A stretch of 8,453 nucleotides of DNA from Candidatus Fraserbacteria bacterium RBG_16_55_9 (GTDB lineage: Bacteria; Bipolaricaulota; Bipolaricaulia; RBG-16-55-9): positions 13,315 through 21,767 of the forward strand of contig MFGX01000115.1 in NCBI GenBank assembly GCA_001778455.1. Direction: 5' to 3'. Positions 1-5,852 of this stretch are shown here, piece by piece. Positions within the stretch are counted from its first letter, which is position 1. Each line of letters begins with the position of its first letter. The position numbers and the translations under genes are program-made. The notes beneath the pieces are model-generated. The model did not search any database. It was not told the DNA's origin and saw only the letters and a list, made by a program, of their open reading frames with translations.

Positions 1-2073
1 GGCCACACGAGGATGGATTTCGCCCAGGACGCCCAAGCGTTCTCCCTGGAGCAGAAGCTCCGAAGACCGCCCTGGGTGAAAGGACGGAGTGGAGGCAGGT
101 GAAAAATTCGCGCTATGGATTCCGATGTGTTGAAGTAAGGTTTCCACGGCACCTTTGAGATCGAAGAAATCCACAGGCACTGCCTTCTCTGCCCAAGAGG
201 GCGAACGCCTCATCCTGGCCAAGGCAATCCCCAATCGACGCAGTTCTCTCGGCAACCCATCTGCATTCTTCGGATCGGGCAGATAGACACGCCCCACCTC
301 GAAGATCGCAATATGTTCTTGATGACGCTGGTTCGACGCCACCGTCTCGAGTAGCCCATCCATGAGCGTCTGTCTCATGTGAGTTCGCTCGCGGGAAATG
401 GGATTTGCCAATTCCACATAGTTCGTTTGTGGGATCTGCCCGGATGGATGAAGTTTCGCCACGCTCTCTGGGCTGGTGAGCGAGTAATGGATCACTTCCG
501 TAAGCCCGCTGCCCGCAAGAACGTCTCGAACTCGCTCTTCCAGATCGAGCGCACGGTCGCGCCTCTGAGGGGGCAGTGTATCACGAAGAAGCGTGCTCGG
601 CAGATGGTCGTAGCCCATCACGCGTGCGATCTCTTCAACCAAATCTGCCGGGATCTCCACGTCCAGACGCCAGTAAGGCACTGTCACTTGGATTGCGTGT
701 TCCTGTCGTCGGCAGGCGAAACCCAGTCTCTTCAAAATGGCGCGAATCTCTGCTGGCTTGATGCTGACGCCCAACAGACGTTCCGCTTCTCTGGGTGCAA
801 GTATGATCGTCTTGGGCTCCGGCTTGCGGGGATAGGCGTCAAGCAATCCGGCAGCAATCACGCCTCGGGTGATGCGGCGCATGAGCTCAGAAGCTCGCAT
901 CGCCGCGCGGTCCGCAAGTTCTGGTGGGACCCCCCGGCTGAAGCGATGAGAGGCTTCGCTGGGAAGCTGCAGCCGTTGAGCCGTGCGCCGATTATTGATC
1001 GCATGGAAGCTCGCCGATTCCAGCAGAATGTGTTTCGTCGCCTCTGAGACTTCGGTTTCGAGGCCGCCCATCACGCCCGCGATCGCGATGGCACCCTTCT
1101 CATCGGCAATGACGAGCACGTCGTCTGTGAGCGACCGCTCAACTTTATCCAGCGTGACAATCTCTTCCCCTCGTTTGGCTCGTCGCACGATGATCTTTGG
1201 CGTTCTGCCACCCGCTCGCTCCATGAGCTTTTCGTAATCAAACGCGTGGAGCGGCTGACCCCATTCCAACATCACGTAGTTCGTGATATCCACGATCGCA
1301 TTGATGGGACGCATCCCACTGAGCAGTAAGCGATAGCGCATCCAGAACGGAGCTGGCTTACTCTTCGCATCTCGAATGAGTGCTGCGCTGTAGCGTGCAC
1401 AGAGATCTGGATCGGCGATCTCAACTCGGGCTTGCCCTTCGATAGATTGCCCGAAGGGCTTCCACTTGGGCTCTTTGACCCTGAGTTTCCCGCCGGTAAG
1501 AGCGGCGACCTCGCGGGCCACACCCACGATAGAAAGACATCTCCCCAGATTGGGAGTGAGATCTAAATCTAAAACTTCATCGGCCAACAAACCACGAAGA
1601 GGCGTGCCTACGGGCGCGTCGTTATCGAGAATGAGCACTCCTGTGTGATCGTCCGATAGATTGAGTTCCTTCTCGGAGCAGGTGACAGCTTGAGAATCCA
1701 CTCCGCGAATATTCGCTGACTTCACTTCGATGTGTGAAGGGCCTTCACCGTAGGCGTTCACCACGCGAGCACCGGGGACGGCCACGGGGACTTTCTGGCC
1801 GCGCTTGCCCACGGGCACGTTCGGGGCACCTGTGACACTGGGAACTGGCCCTTTGCCGAAGTCCACCGTTGCCACCACCAAGCGATCCGCATTGGGATGA
1901 GGTCGAACTTCCACCACTTCGCCCACGTAGATCCCTTCCCAACTCAGCTCTTTGGAGGGAATGCACTCATGAGCCGCAACCTCAATGCCCGACATCGTGA
2001 GGCGGTGGGCCAGCTCTTCTGTAGAGACAGGAAGTTCTACGAATTCTTTGAGCCAGCGAACGGGTACGCGCAT
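1..2073 (-). CDS. pheT: Phenylalanyl-tRNA synthetase beta subunit, C-terminus cut by window
   Basis: Beta subunit of the (alpha-beta)2 enzyme that charges tRNA-Phe in the cytoplasm; it supports tRNA recognition and editing. The frame is open for 691 codons to the window edge with no frameshift. Visible in order: N-terminal MRVPVRWLKEFVELPVS; an EMAP/tRNA-binding OB domain (about 45-150) ending CSEKELNLSDDHTGVLIL; LDLDLTPN...LSIVGVAREVAALTG (168-194); MRPINAIVDITNYV then GQPLHAFD (254-280); a B5 domain (about 425-494) with VPYWRLDVEIPADLVEEIAR; and the catalytic-like core ending FHPGRSSELLL...GEIHPRVA (665-691). The family is usually near 800 residues, so only the C-terminal anticodon-binding domain is missing. 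The start is fixed by an in-frame TAA six codons upstream. There is no clear Shine-Dalgarno site; translation is probably coupled to the small zinc gene ending 4 nt upstream. Identification is very secure. Confidence 0.97.
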   Translation of the reverse strand, partial: MRVPVRWLKEFVELPVSTEELAHRLTMSGIEVAAHECIPSKELSWEGIYVGEVVEVRPHPNADRLVVATVDFGKGPVPSVTGAPNVPVGKRGQKVPVAVPGARVVNAYGEGPSHIEVKSANIRGVDSQAVTCSEKELNLSDDHTGVLILDNDAPVGTPLRGLLADEVLDLDLTPNLGRCLSIVGVAREVAALTGGKLRVKEPKWKPFGQSIEGQARVEIADPDLCARYSAALIRDAKSKPAPFWMRYRLLLSGMRPINAIVDITNYVMLEWGQPLHAFDYEKLMERAGGRTPKIIVRRAKRGEEIVTLDKVERSLTDDVLVIADEKGAIAIAGVMGGLETEVSEATKHILLESASFHAINNRRTAQRLQLPSEASHRFSRGVPPELADRAAMRASELMRRITRGVIAAGLLDAYPRKPEPKTIILAPREAERLLGVSIKPAEIRAILKRLGFACRRQEHAIQVTVPYWRLDVEIPADLVEEIARVMGYDHLPSTLLRDTLPPQRRDRALDLEERVRDVLAGSGLTEVIHYSLTSPESVAKLHPSGQIPQTNYVELANPISRERTHMRQTLMDGLLETVASNQRHQEHIAIFEVGRVYLPDPKNADGLPRELRRLGIALARMRRSPSWAEKAVPVDFFDLKGAVETLLQHIGIHSANFSPASTPSFHPGRSSELLLQGERLGVLGEIHPRVA

Positions 2074-2077
2074 GATG

Positions 2078-2248
2078 TCACTCGGTTCTTAGGCCTGATC
2101 CGCTGCAGACCGGACACTCTCCGCTGCCTTGGCAGTCCAAGCACCGGTCCGAAGGTGCTCCGGCGTGTTTGAGCACTACGCCGCGCCCCTTGCAGCCACG
2201 ACACTTGCCTGTGCCCTTACAGACGCGACACTTCTCGGCTTCCGCCAT
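2078..2248 (-). CDS. Small DnaJ-type CxxCxGxG zinc-cluster protein (56 aa) between pheS and pheT
   Basis: This 56-residue protein consists almost entirely of four perfect CxxCxGxG motifs: CRVCKGTG (7-14), CRGCKGRG (16-23), CLDCQGSG (36-43) and CPVCSGSG (45-52). Two tight pairs are separated by a 12-residue linker containing H28. This is the cysteine signature of the DnaJ central domain, without a J domain or substrate-binding part, and should bind two zinc ions. A strong ribosome site, AAAGGAG with 8-nt spacing, precedes the ATG, and the gene lies in the pheST operon, 38 nt after pheS and 4 nt before pheT. Its function is not known to me. It could be a protein-binding accessory of the synthetase, a zinc-responsive or zinc-storage peptide, or chiefly a translational coupler for pheT. 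Four intact motifs plus the ribosome site make a chance ORF unlikely. Confidence 0.85.
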   Translation of the reverse strand: MAEAEKCRVCKGTGKCRGCKGRGVVLKHAGAPSDRCLDCQGSGECPVCSGSGLRTE

Positions 2249-2256
2249 CCGGACAG

Positions 2257-2263
2257 CTCCTTT
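2257..2263 (-). promoter_or_regulatory. Ribosome binding site of the small zinc-cluster gene
   Basis: AAAGGAG lies 8 nt before the ATG at 2248. It is one of the better Shine-Dalgarno matches in the window and is the main evidence, beside the motif content, that the 56-codon frame is a translated gene. Confidence 0.75.
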
Positions 2264-2286
2264 CTGTATGGTGTTATGGGATTCTC

Positions 2287-3333
2287 TTAGCCAAACTGCT
2301 CCAAAAAACGCAAATCGTTCCCCAAGAAGAGCCGAATGTCCTCAATGCGGTACTTCAGCATGGCGATCCGCATCGGCCCCATCCCGAAAGCGAAGCCGGA
2401 GTATCTCTCTGGATCATAGCCACCGTTTCGAAGAACCACAGGGTGGACCATGCCTGCTCCCAGAATCTCAAGCCAGCCGCTTCCCTTGCAGACGCGACAC
2501 CCCTGCCCGCCGCACAAGATGCAACTGATGTCCAGCTCGACGCTAGGCTCAGTGAAAGGGAAGTAGCTCCCCCGGAGTCTCACTTGAGTCTTCTCTCCAA
2601 ACATCTGGCGGGCGAACTCCGTGAGCACGCCCTTAAGATCTGCCATGGTTATATGCTCACCCACGGCCAGTCCTTCGACTTGATCGAACTGGATCTCCGA
2701 GCGGGGCGTGATCTGCTCATAGCGATAGCACTTGCCTGGCAGGATGACCCGAATCGGTTCTGGATAGAAAGCGCGCATCACGCGGATCTGCCCTGGCGAT
2801 GTATGAGTACGTAAGATGATACCAGGCTTCGTGGTATTGAACGTGCTCTGCATTTCGCGAGCCGGGTGATCGGGCGGGAAGTTGAGCAGCTGAAAGTTGT
2901 ACTCATCCGTCTCTACTTCCGGTGTCTGATATACCCGAAAGCCCATCAGACCGAAGATGCGGTAGATCTCACGAAGCGTCTGGGTGATCACGTTCAGGCG
3001 ACCGAGGCGCGCCGGGCGTCCGGGGAGCGTCACGTCCACGAGCTCTGCTTGCAGTTTACCCTCGATCTCTTGAGAAGCCAGTTGACTCTTCTTGACTTCC
3101 AGCTGTGCTTCGATCTTCTTTTTGAGCTCGTTGAGCAGTCGACCGGCTTGAGGCCGTTCTCCATCGGCGAGATTCTTCATCTCCTCGAAGAGAGTGGTGA
3201 CCTTGCCCTTGCGTCCGAGGTATGCCACGCGCACGTCTTCGCAATCGGCCAAGCTTTGAGAGCGCTCTAACGCTGTGCGACTCTCTGTGAGCAACTGCTC
3301 TCTCTTGGATTCAAGGTCCGCCAGTCTACTCAT
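2287..3333 (-). CDS. pheS: Phenylalanyl-tRNA synthetase alpha subunit
   Basis: Catalytic subunit of phenylalanyl-tRNA synthetase, which activates phenylalanine with ATP and transfers it to tRNA-Phe. The 348 residues are normal family length. Residues 1-95 are a charged helical arm that would form the tRNA-binding coiled coil. The class II catalytic domain follows: HPAREMQ (156-162), THTSPGQIR (176-184), QFDQVEGLAVG (215-225), FPFTEPSVELDI (258-269), a zinc-knuckle-like loop with cysteines 271, 274, 279 and 282 before GWLEILGAGMVHP, and motif 3 GFAFGMGPMRIAMLKY (313-328). Two features are off-consensus: ITPRSE stands where many PheS have a DATH-like segment before the QVEG motif, and motif 3 has Met where Glu or Asp usually precedes the Arg. 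The ATG at 3333 is preceded by GAAGGG at 7 nt. It heads the operon with the small zinc gene and pheT. Confidence 0.97.
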   Translation of the reverse strand: MSRLADLESKREQLLTESRTALERSQSLADCEDVRVAYLGRKGKVTTLFEEMKNLADGERPQAGRLLNELKKKIEAQLEVKKSQLASQEIEGKLQAELVDVTLPGRPARLGRLNVITQTLREIYRIFGLMGFRVYQTPEVETDEYNFQLLNFPPDHPAREMQSTFNTTKPGIILRTHTSPGQIRVMRAFYPEPIRVILPGKCYRYEQITPRSEIQFDQVEGLAVGEHITMADLKGVLTEFARQMFGEKTQVRLRGSYFPFTEPSVELDISCILCGGQGCRVCKGSGWLEILGAGMVHPVVLRNGGYDPERYSGFAFGMGPMRIAMLKYRIEDIRLFLGNDLRFLEQFG

Positions 3334-3356
3334 GGGTTGTCCCTTCTTTTGGCCTT

Positions 3357-3385
3357 ATTGTAACCAATTGTTACTCGGAAATGAA
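3357..3385 (-). promoter_or_regulatory. Possible secondary promoter close to pheS
   Basis: A TACAAT -10 box (3362-3357) lies 17 nt downstream of a poor -35 box, TTCATT (3385-3380). Transcription would begin about 15 nt before the pheS ATG and bypass the leader ORF and hairpin. The -35 matches consensus at only three positions, so this is weak. Confidence 0.25.
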
Positions 3386-3424
3386 TTGAGCTGGTTCTGC
3401 ATATTGGATGAGGTAAATGGAAGA

Positions 3425-3441
3425 TGCCCCGCTAGGGGGCA
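3425..3441 (-). terminator. GC hairpin in the pheS leader, candidate attenuator
   Basis: A perfect 6-bp stem TGCCCC/GGGGCA closes a 5-nt loop. Read on the minus strand, the loop CTAGC contains the UAG stop of the leader ORF, and the phenylalanine codon TTT abuts the stem, its last base being the first stem base. The sequence after the stem (TCTTCCATTT) is only partly T-rich, so intrinsic termination would be weak. Position and composition fit an attenuation element better than a simple terminator. Confidence 0.45.
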
Positions 3442-3515
3442 AAGAAAGGCAGAAAAGAGCGAGCCAGCCTGTAAGTTCTCTCGCAGATTCCACTCGATAA
3501 TTTCTGGCTAGTCAT
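3432..3515 (-). CDS. Putative phenylalanine-codon leader peptide of the pheS operon (27 aa)
   Basis: A 27-codon frame lies entirely in the untranslated leader between the operon promoter and pheS. It ends SFLPFFAP-stop, with phenylalanine codons at positions 21, 24 and 25, two of them adjacent, and the last one touching a GC hairpin whose loop carries the stop codon. This layout recalls the leader peptide preceding pheST in enteric bacteria, where ribosome stalling at Phe codons senses charged tRNA-Phe. The weak points are that its ATG would sit only about 4-5 nt after the predicted transcription start (so leaderless or nearly so), that no Shine-Dalgarno site is possible there, and that three Phe codons in 27 is a modest enrichment. 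A chance ORF is the alternative. Confidence 0.5.
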   Translation of the reverse strand: MTSQKLSSGICERTYRLARSFLPFFAP

Positions 3516-3525
3516 GGCAAGAGTG

Positions 3526-3554
3526 ATTGTAGCACAGGCTCCGTAGGTCGTCAA
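3526..3554 (-). promoter_or_regulatory. Sigma70-like promoter of the pheS-zinc gene-pheT operon
   Basis: On the minus strand TTGACG (3554-3549) and TACAAT (3531-3526) are separated by exactly 17 nt; each hexamer matches the consensus at five of six positions. The predicted start is near 3519, giving a leader of about 185 nt before pheS. It is the best promoter in the window. Confidence 0.7.
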
Positions 3555-3674
3555 ATGGGGGCGTGAGGCAGAGGGAGGCTGAGGAGAAGTGCAAGATATA
3601 ACCAATTGCTAGGCTGGCAGCTATGGTGAGTTCGCGCAATAATATGGTAATGCACCTTTTCTGCGTTCACCTGA

Positions 3675-3749
3675 AATAGGGCGCTGGCTTACGAACTCTA
3701 TGGGCTGACGGACGAGGAGAGAAAGATTGTGGAGGAGAGTGGAGCATGA
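3675..3749 (+). pseudogene. C-terminal remnant resembling Eco57I-type restriction-modification proteins
   Basis: The frame ending at the TGA at 3747-3749 reads ALAYELYGLTDEERKIVEES plus two residues. A C-terminal (V/A)YxLYGLTxEE(I)xIVE segment is typical of Eco57I-like restriction-methyltransferase proteins (from memory of the family). Only about 24 codons are open: an in-frame TGA lies at 3672-3674, and there is no ATG, GTG or TTG before the homologous part, so no protein can start here. The next gene's ATG overlaps this stop as ATGA, the arrangement expected if the two were once cotranscribed and coupled. About 125 bases upstream (3555-3674) show no recognisable continuation in any frame. 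The match is short, so the family assignment is tentative. Confidence 0.5.
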
Positions 3750-3964
3750 AGATTAGCTACGATCCGGAGGTGGACGCTCTCAGCATTATTTTCCGAGAGA
3801 CAACCGTGACCACAAAGCACCTCGCTAAGGGAATCGCCTTGGATTATGATGCCCAAGGACAATTGGCTGGTATTGAAATCCTTGATGCCGTCCGGCGGTT
3901 TGGTGGGAAAGAAACGCTTCGCCAAGTCGTCCTCGAAGGGATTGGTCCAACGACAAAAACCTGA
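3746..3964 (+). CDS. DUF2283 family small protein
   Basis: This 72-residue protein has the DUF2283 pattern: MKISYDPEVDALSIIF at the start, a GIALDYDAQGQLAGIEIL core, and a short charged tail after AVRRF. The family consists of small mostly-beta proteins of unknown biochemical role, often found near restriction-modification or toxin-antitoxin-like genes in accessory DNA. The ATG at 3746 has GGAGGAG 8 nt upstream and overlaps the stop of the upstream remnant as ATGA. It stands alone on the plus strand between two minus-strand operons and ends 15 nt before the convergent gene at 3980. No clear promoter was seen upstream, so its expression is uncertain. Family assignment is confident; function is unknown. 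Confidence 0.85.
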   Translation: MKISYDPEVDALSIIFRETTVTTKHLAKGIALDYDAQGQLAGIEILDAVRRFGGKETLRQVVLEGIGPTTKT

Positions 3965-3974
3965 GGAATGCAGG
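3954..3974 (-). terminator. Weak candidate terminator after the HMGL/thiolase operon
   Basis: Read on the minus strand just past the stop at 3980, a 4-bp stem CCTG/CAGG with a 7-nt loop is followed by TTTTTG. The stem is too short for confidence, and it lies within the end of the convergent DUF2283 gene. Confidence 0.2.
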
Positions 3975-3979
3975 AAAGT

Positions 3980-4408
3980 CTACAACCGATGCACCCCGCC
4001 CAGGGCTTTCTTGAGATCTTCTAGCCCGTTGATGAGTTCTTTGACGGAAGTTCCCTCCTCTTGACCCGAGGCGTTTATGGCCTCTCTGAGCTTGCGAAGG
4101 TGCTCACAGAGGTTCTCTAGCCCATTTCGCATCTCAGCTGAGATGATGCTGCCATACTCGGCGCATACACCCCGTATGGCTTGCACGATCTCCTCCAGGC
4201 GTGGGCATAAGATCCGCGAGGGCAGAGTCTTCGTATCTCCCCAATTGAACTCAAGCCCTCGCGCGGAGTCTCGCAATACAGCCTCCAATGCCCGATAGGC
4301 GCGACGAAGCGACTTCTGGCGCTCCTCCGGCACGAAGGGAAAGCGGGAGACCTCGAAGCGGAAGATCTGCTTGAGACTCTCAAAGCTCATGATCACTTGC
4401 CGAGTCAT
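3980..4408 (-). CDS. Hypothetical helical protein, last gene of the HMGL/thiolase operon (142 aa)
   Basis: I do not recognise this family. The protein is soluble-looking, charged and rich in Leu, Glu, Arg and Lys, with no signal peptide or membrane segment. The C-terminal half is predicted helical: a stretch near residues 65-80 (LEEIVQAIRGVCAEYGS), then ENLCEHLRKLREAI and ELINGLEDLKKAL have heptad-like leucine spacing that suggests helical bundles or coiled-coil pairing. The frame stays open upstream to 4528, but that part would overlap the zinc-ribbon gene. I chose the ATG at 4408 because it follows that gene and forms an ATGA overlap with an 11-codon mini-ORF; GAGGAG lies 12 nt upstream, which is rather far. 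An ATG at 4390 is the alternative. It may be a partner of the membrane protein encoded just upstream, but that rests on position alone. Confidence 0.65.
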   Translation of the reverse strand: MTRQVIMSFESLKQIFRFEVSRFPFVPEERQKSLRRAYRALEAVLRDSARGLEFNWGDTKTLPSRILCPRLEEIVQAIRGVCAEYGSIISAEMRNGLENLCEHLRKLREAINASGQEEGTSVKELINGLEDLKKALGGVHRL

Positions 4409-4440
4409 CTCCAGAGAAGACTCCTCTTTGGTTTCTCCAT
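4405..4440 (-). other. 11-codon mini-ORF bridging two operon genes
   Basis: An ATG shares its A with the stop of the zinc-ribbon gene (TGATG, 4442-4438). Eleven codons later (MEKPKRSLLWR) a TGA overlaps the ATG of the next gene (ATGA, 4408-4405). It fills the 31-nt gap exactly and could let terminating ribosomes pass to the downstream start. It may equally be coincidence. Confidence 0.3.
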
Positions 4441-4652
4441 CAGCGCCGATTGGACCATCGAGCCACCACCTCGCCGCAGTGAGGACAATACGTGGGATCG
4501 CCTTGGTAGAGCCTTCCACAGTGAACACATGGTTTCGCTTGGCCGCGTTGCCGAAGCCATAGACTCCAATATACTTTCCAGCCGATCCACCAACTGATGA
4601 TCAACAGCAAAATGAGCCCTAAGAACGTTAGACCCATGACGAGCCATGGCAC
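4440..4652 (-). CDS. Small membrane-anchored zinc-ribbon protein (70 aa)
   Basis: A hydrophobic helix spans about residues 5-33 (MGLTFLGLILLLIISWWIGW at 6-25, then an aromatic stretch). A basic hinge follows (RQRGQAK), then a zinc ribbon with CVHCG (42-46) and CPHCG (56-60). With R34, R36 and K40 after the helix, the ribbon is probably cytoplasmic, though orientation is inferred. The GTG start at 4652 directly follows the TGA of the thiolase gene (TGAGTG), so translation is likely coupled; no independent Shine-Dalgarno site is visible, and an internal ATG at 4637 is an alternative that keeps the helix and ribbon. I do not recognise a specific family. Zinc ribbons of this sort bind nucleic acid or protein partners, but the sequence does not show which. 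It lies between a thiolase and an unknown helical protein. Confidence 0.72.
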   Translation of the reverse strand: MPWLVMGLTFLGLILLLIISWWIGWKVYWSLWLRQRGQAKPCVHCGRLYQGDPTYCPHCGEVVARWSNRR

Positions 4653-5852
4653 TCAAACCAGCGATTCAAAGATAGCAGCAATACCCTGACCTCCGCCAAT
4701 GCAGAGCGACGCCAGCCCGAACTGCTTCTTTCGCTTTTGAAGCTCAATGAGCAGCGTGAGCGTCAACCGCGCGCCACTGGCCCCCAATGGGTGCCCCAAG
4801 GCAACCGCTCCGCCGTTCACGTTTACTTTCTCACGGTCGAGCTTCAGTTCGCGTTCGACAGCCAGATACTGCCCCGCAAAGGCCTCATTGATTTCAAAAA
4901 GATCGATGTCGCTTAGAGAAAGACCCGTTTTTTCAACGGCCAACCGTGAGGCGGGAGCAGGGCCAATACCCATGTATTTGGGTTCGACGCCCGCCGTCGC
5001 CCAGCTTACAACTCGTCCCAAGGGCTTTACACCAAGCTGGTTCGCCTTCTCCCAGCTGGCCACGAGCACGGCGGCAGCCCCGTCATTGATCCCTGAGGCA
5101 TTCCCAGCTGTCACGTATTGATTGCCGTCAAAGGGTGCCAGAGAGAGACCAGCGAGCATGTCCATCGTCGTGTCCTTGCGAGGGTGCTCGTCTGTGTCAA
5201 TCCGCACTTTCTTGCCTCTGACCTGAATTTCTAATGGGAGAATCTCTTCACTGAATCGACAACTCTCGATGGCGCGAACGGCGCGCTCATGGCTGCGTAG
5301 AGCGAATTCATCTTGCTCTTCTCGCGAGATCCCATACTTGATTGCAAGATTGTTCGCCGTGCCCGCCATGGTGCATTGACCATACGGATCGTAGAGCCCT
5401 TCCCATAGATAGTCTTCGAGTTTGGCCGAGCCCAGACGCAGCCCCTGGCGAGCTCCTCGAATGACGAACGGCGCTTGGGTCATATTCTCGGCCCCACCAG
5501 CAATGATGAGATCAGCCTCGCCGGCTTGGACCATACGCGCAGCCTGGACGATTGCCTCTAACCCCGAGCCACACAAGCGGTTCACCGTGACGGCCGGGAC
5601 ATGGATGGGGATGCCCGCGCGTAGTCCTGCATGACGCGCCATGTAGATCGCATCGGGAGATGTCTGCAGTACGTTGCCAAAAATGACGTGCTCGACTTGA
5701 TCGGGAGAGACTTTCGCCTGCTCGAGCGTGCCTTTCGTCACATGAGCAGCCAGCTCAATCGCCGAGACATTTGAAAACGCTCCCATAAATTTCCCGAAGG
5801 CCGTGCGCGCTCCCGTCAAGATGACCGCTTCCCTGCCCTTCACAGAGTTCAT
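4653..5852 (-). CDS. Acetyl-CoA acetyltransferase-type thiolase
   Basis: Thiolase superfamily enzyme that condenses or cleaves acyl-CoA and acetyl-CoA by a Cys-His-Cys mechanism in the cytoplasm. All active-site blocks are present: NRLCGSGLEA with the acyl-accepting C94, EINEAFA (N322), NGGAVALGHPLGASGAR with H354, and CIGGGQG with C384. At 399 residues and with these blocks it resembles biosynthetic acetoacetyl-CoA thiolases (AtoB/PhaA group), but chain-length specificity cannot be read from sequence. Its ATG overlaps the stop of the HMGL-like gene (ATGA), so the two are cotranscribed and probably coupled. The GGGAGG ribosome site abuts this ATG with zero spacing; the GTG at codon 4 (5843) would have 9-nt spacing and may be the true start, giving 396 residues. 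Confidence 0.94.
   Translation of the reverse strand: MNSVKGREAVILTGARTAFGKFMGAFSNVSAIELAAHVTKGTLEQAKVSPDQVEHVIFGNVLQTSPDAIYMARHAGLRAGIPIHVPAVTVNRLCGSGLEAIVQAARMVQAGEADLIIAGGAENMTQAPFVIRGARQGLRLGSAKLEDYLWEGLYDPYGQCTMAGTANNLAIKYGISREEQDEFALRSHERAVRAIESCRFSEEILPLEIQVRGKKVRIDTDEHPRKDTTMDMLAGLSLAPFDGNQYVTAGNASGINDGAAAVLVASWEKANQLGVKPLGRVVSWATAGVEPKYMGIGPAPASRLAVEKTGLSLSDIDLFEINEAFAGQYLAVERELKLDREKVNVNGGAVALGHPLGASGARLTLTLLIELQKRKKQFGLASLCIGGGQGIAAIFESLV

Noticed and set aside
379..1047. 222-codon plus-strand reading frame
   Set aside because: It is antisense to pheT, whose frame is continuous and full of family motifs. The translation has no recognisable domain and no ribosome site.
3334..3520. 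T-box riboswitch in the pheS leader
   Set aside because: The leader lacks the conserved T-box sequence (AGGGTGGNACCGCG-like) and a following strong terminator, so tRNA-binding T-box control is not supported.
3361..3608. Direct repeat TAACCAATTG at 3361-3370 and 3599-3608
   Set aside because: It is a single pair of AT-rich 10-mers with no extended similarity, so it could be chance. No mobile-element ends or target duplications accompany it.
3555..3674. Possible gene or promoter in the purine-rich stretch before the DUF2283 gene
   Set aside because: The longest start-bearing frame is about 18 codons, and no -35/-10 pair with good spacing was found. I see nothing else supportable here.
4405..4656. 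83-codon minus-strand frame overlapping the zinc-ribbon gene
   Set aside because: It is a shifted frame of the membrane zinc-ribbon gene with no hydrophobic helix or cysteine pattern. Only its last 11 codons are of interest as a mini-ORF.
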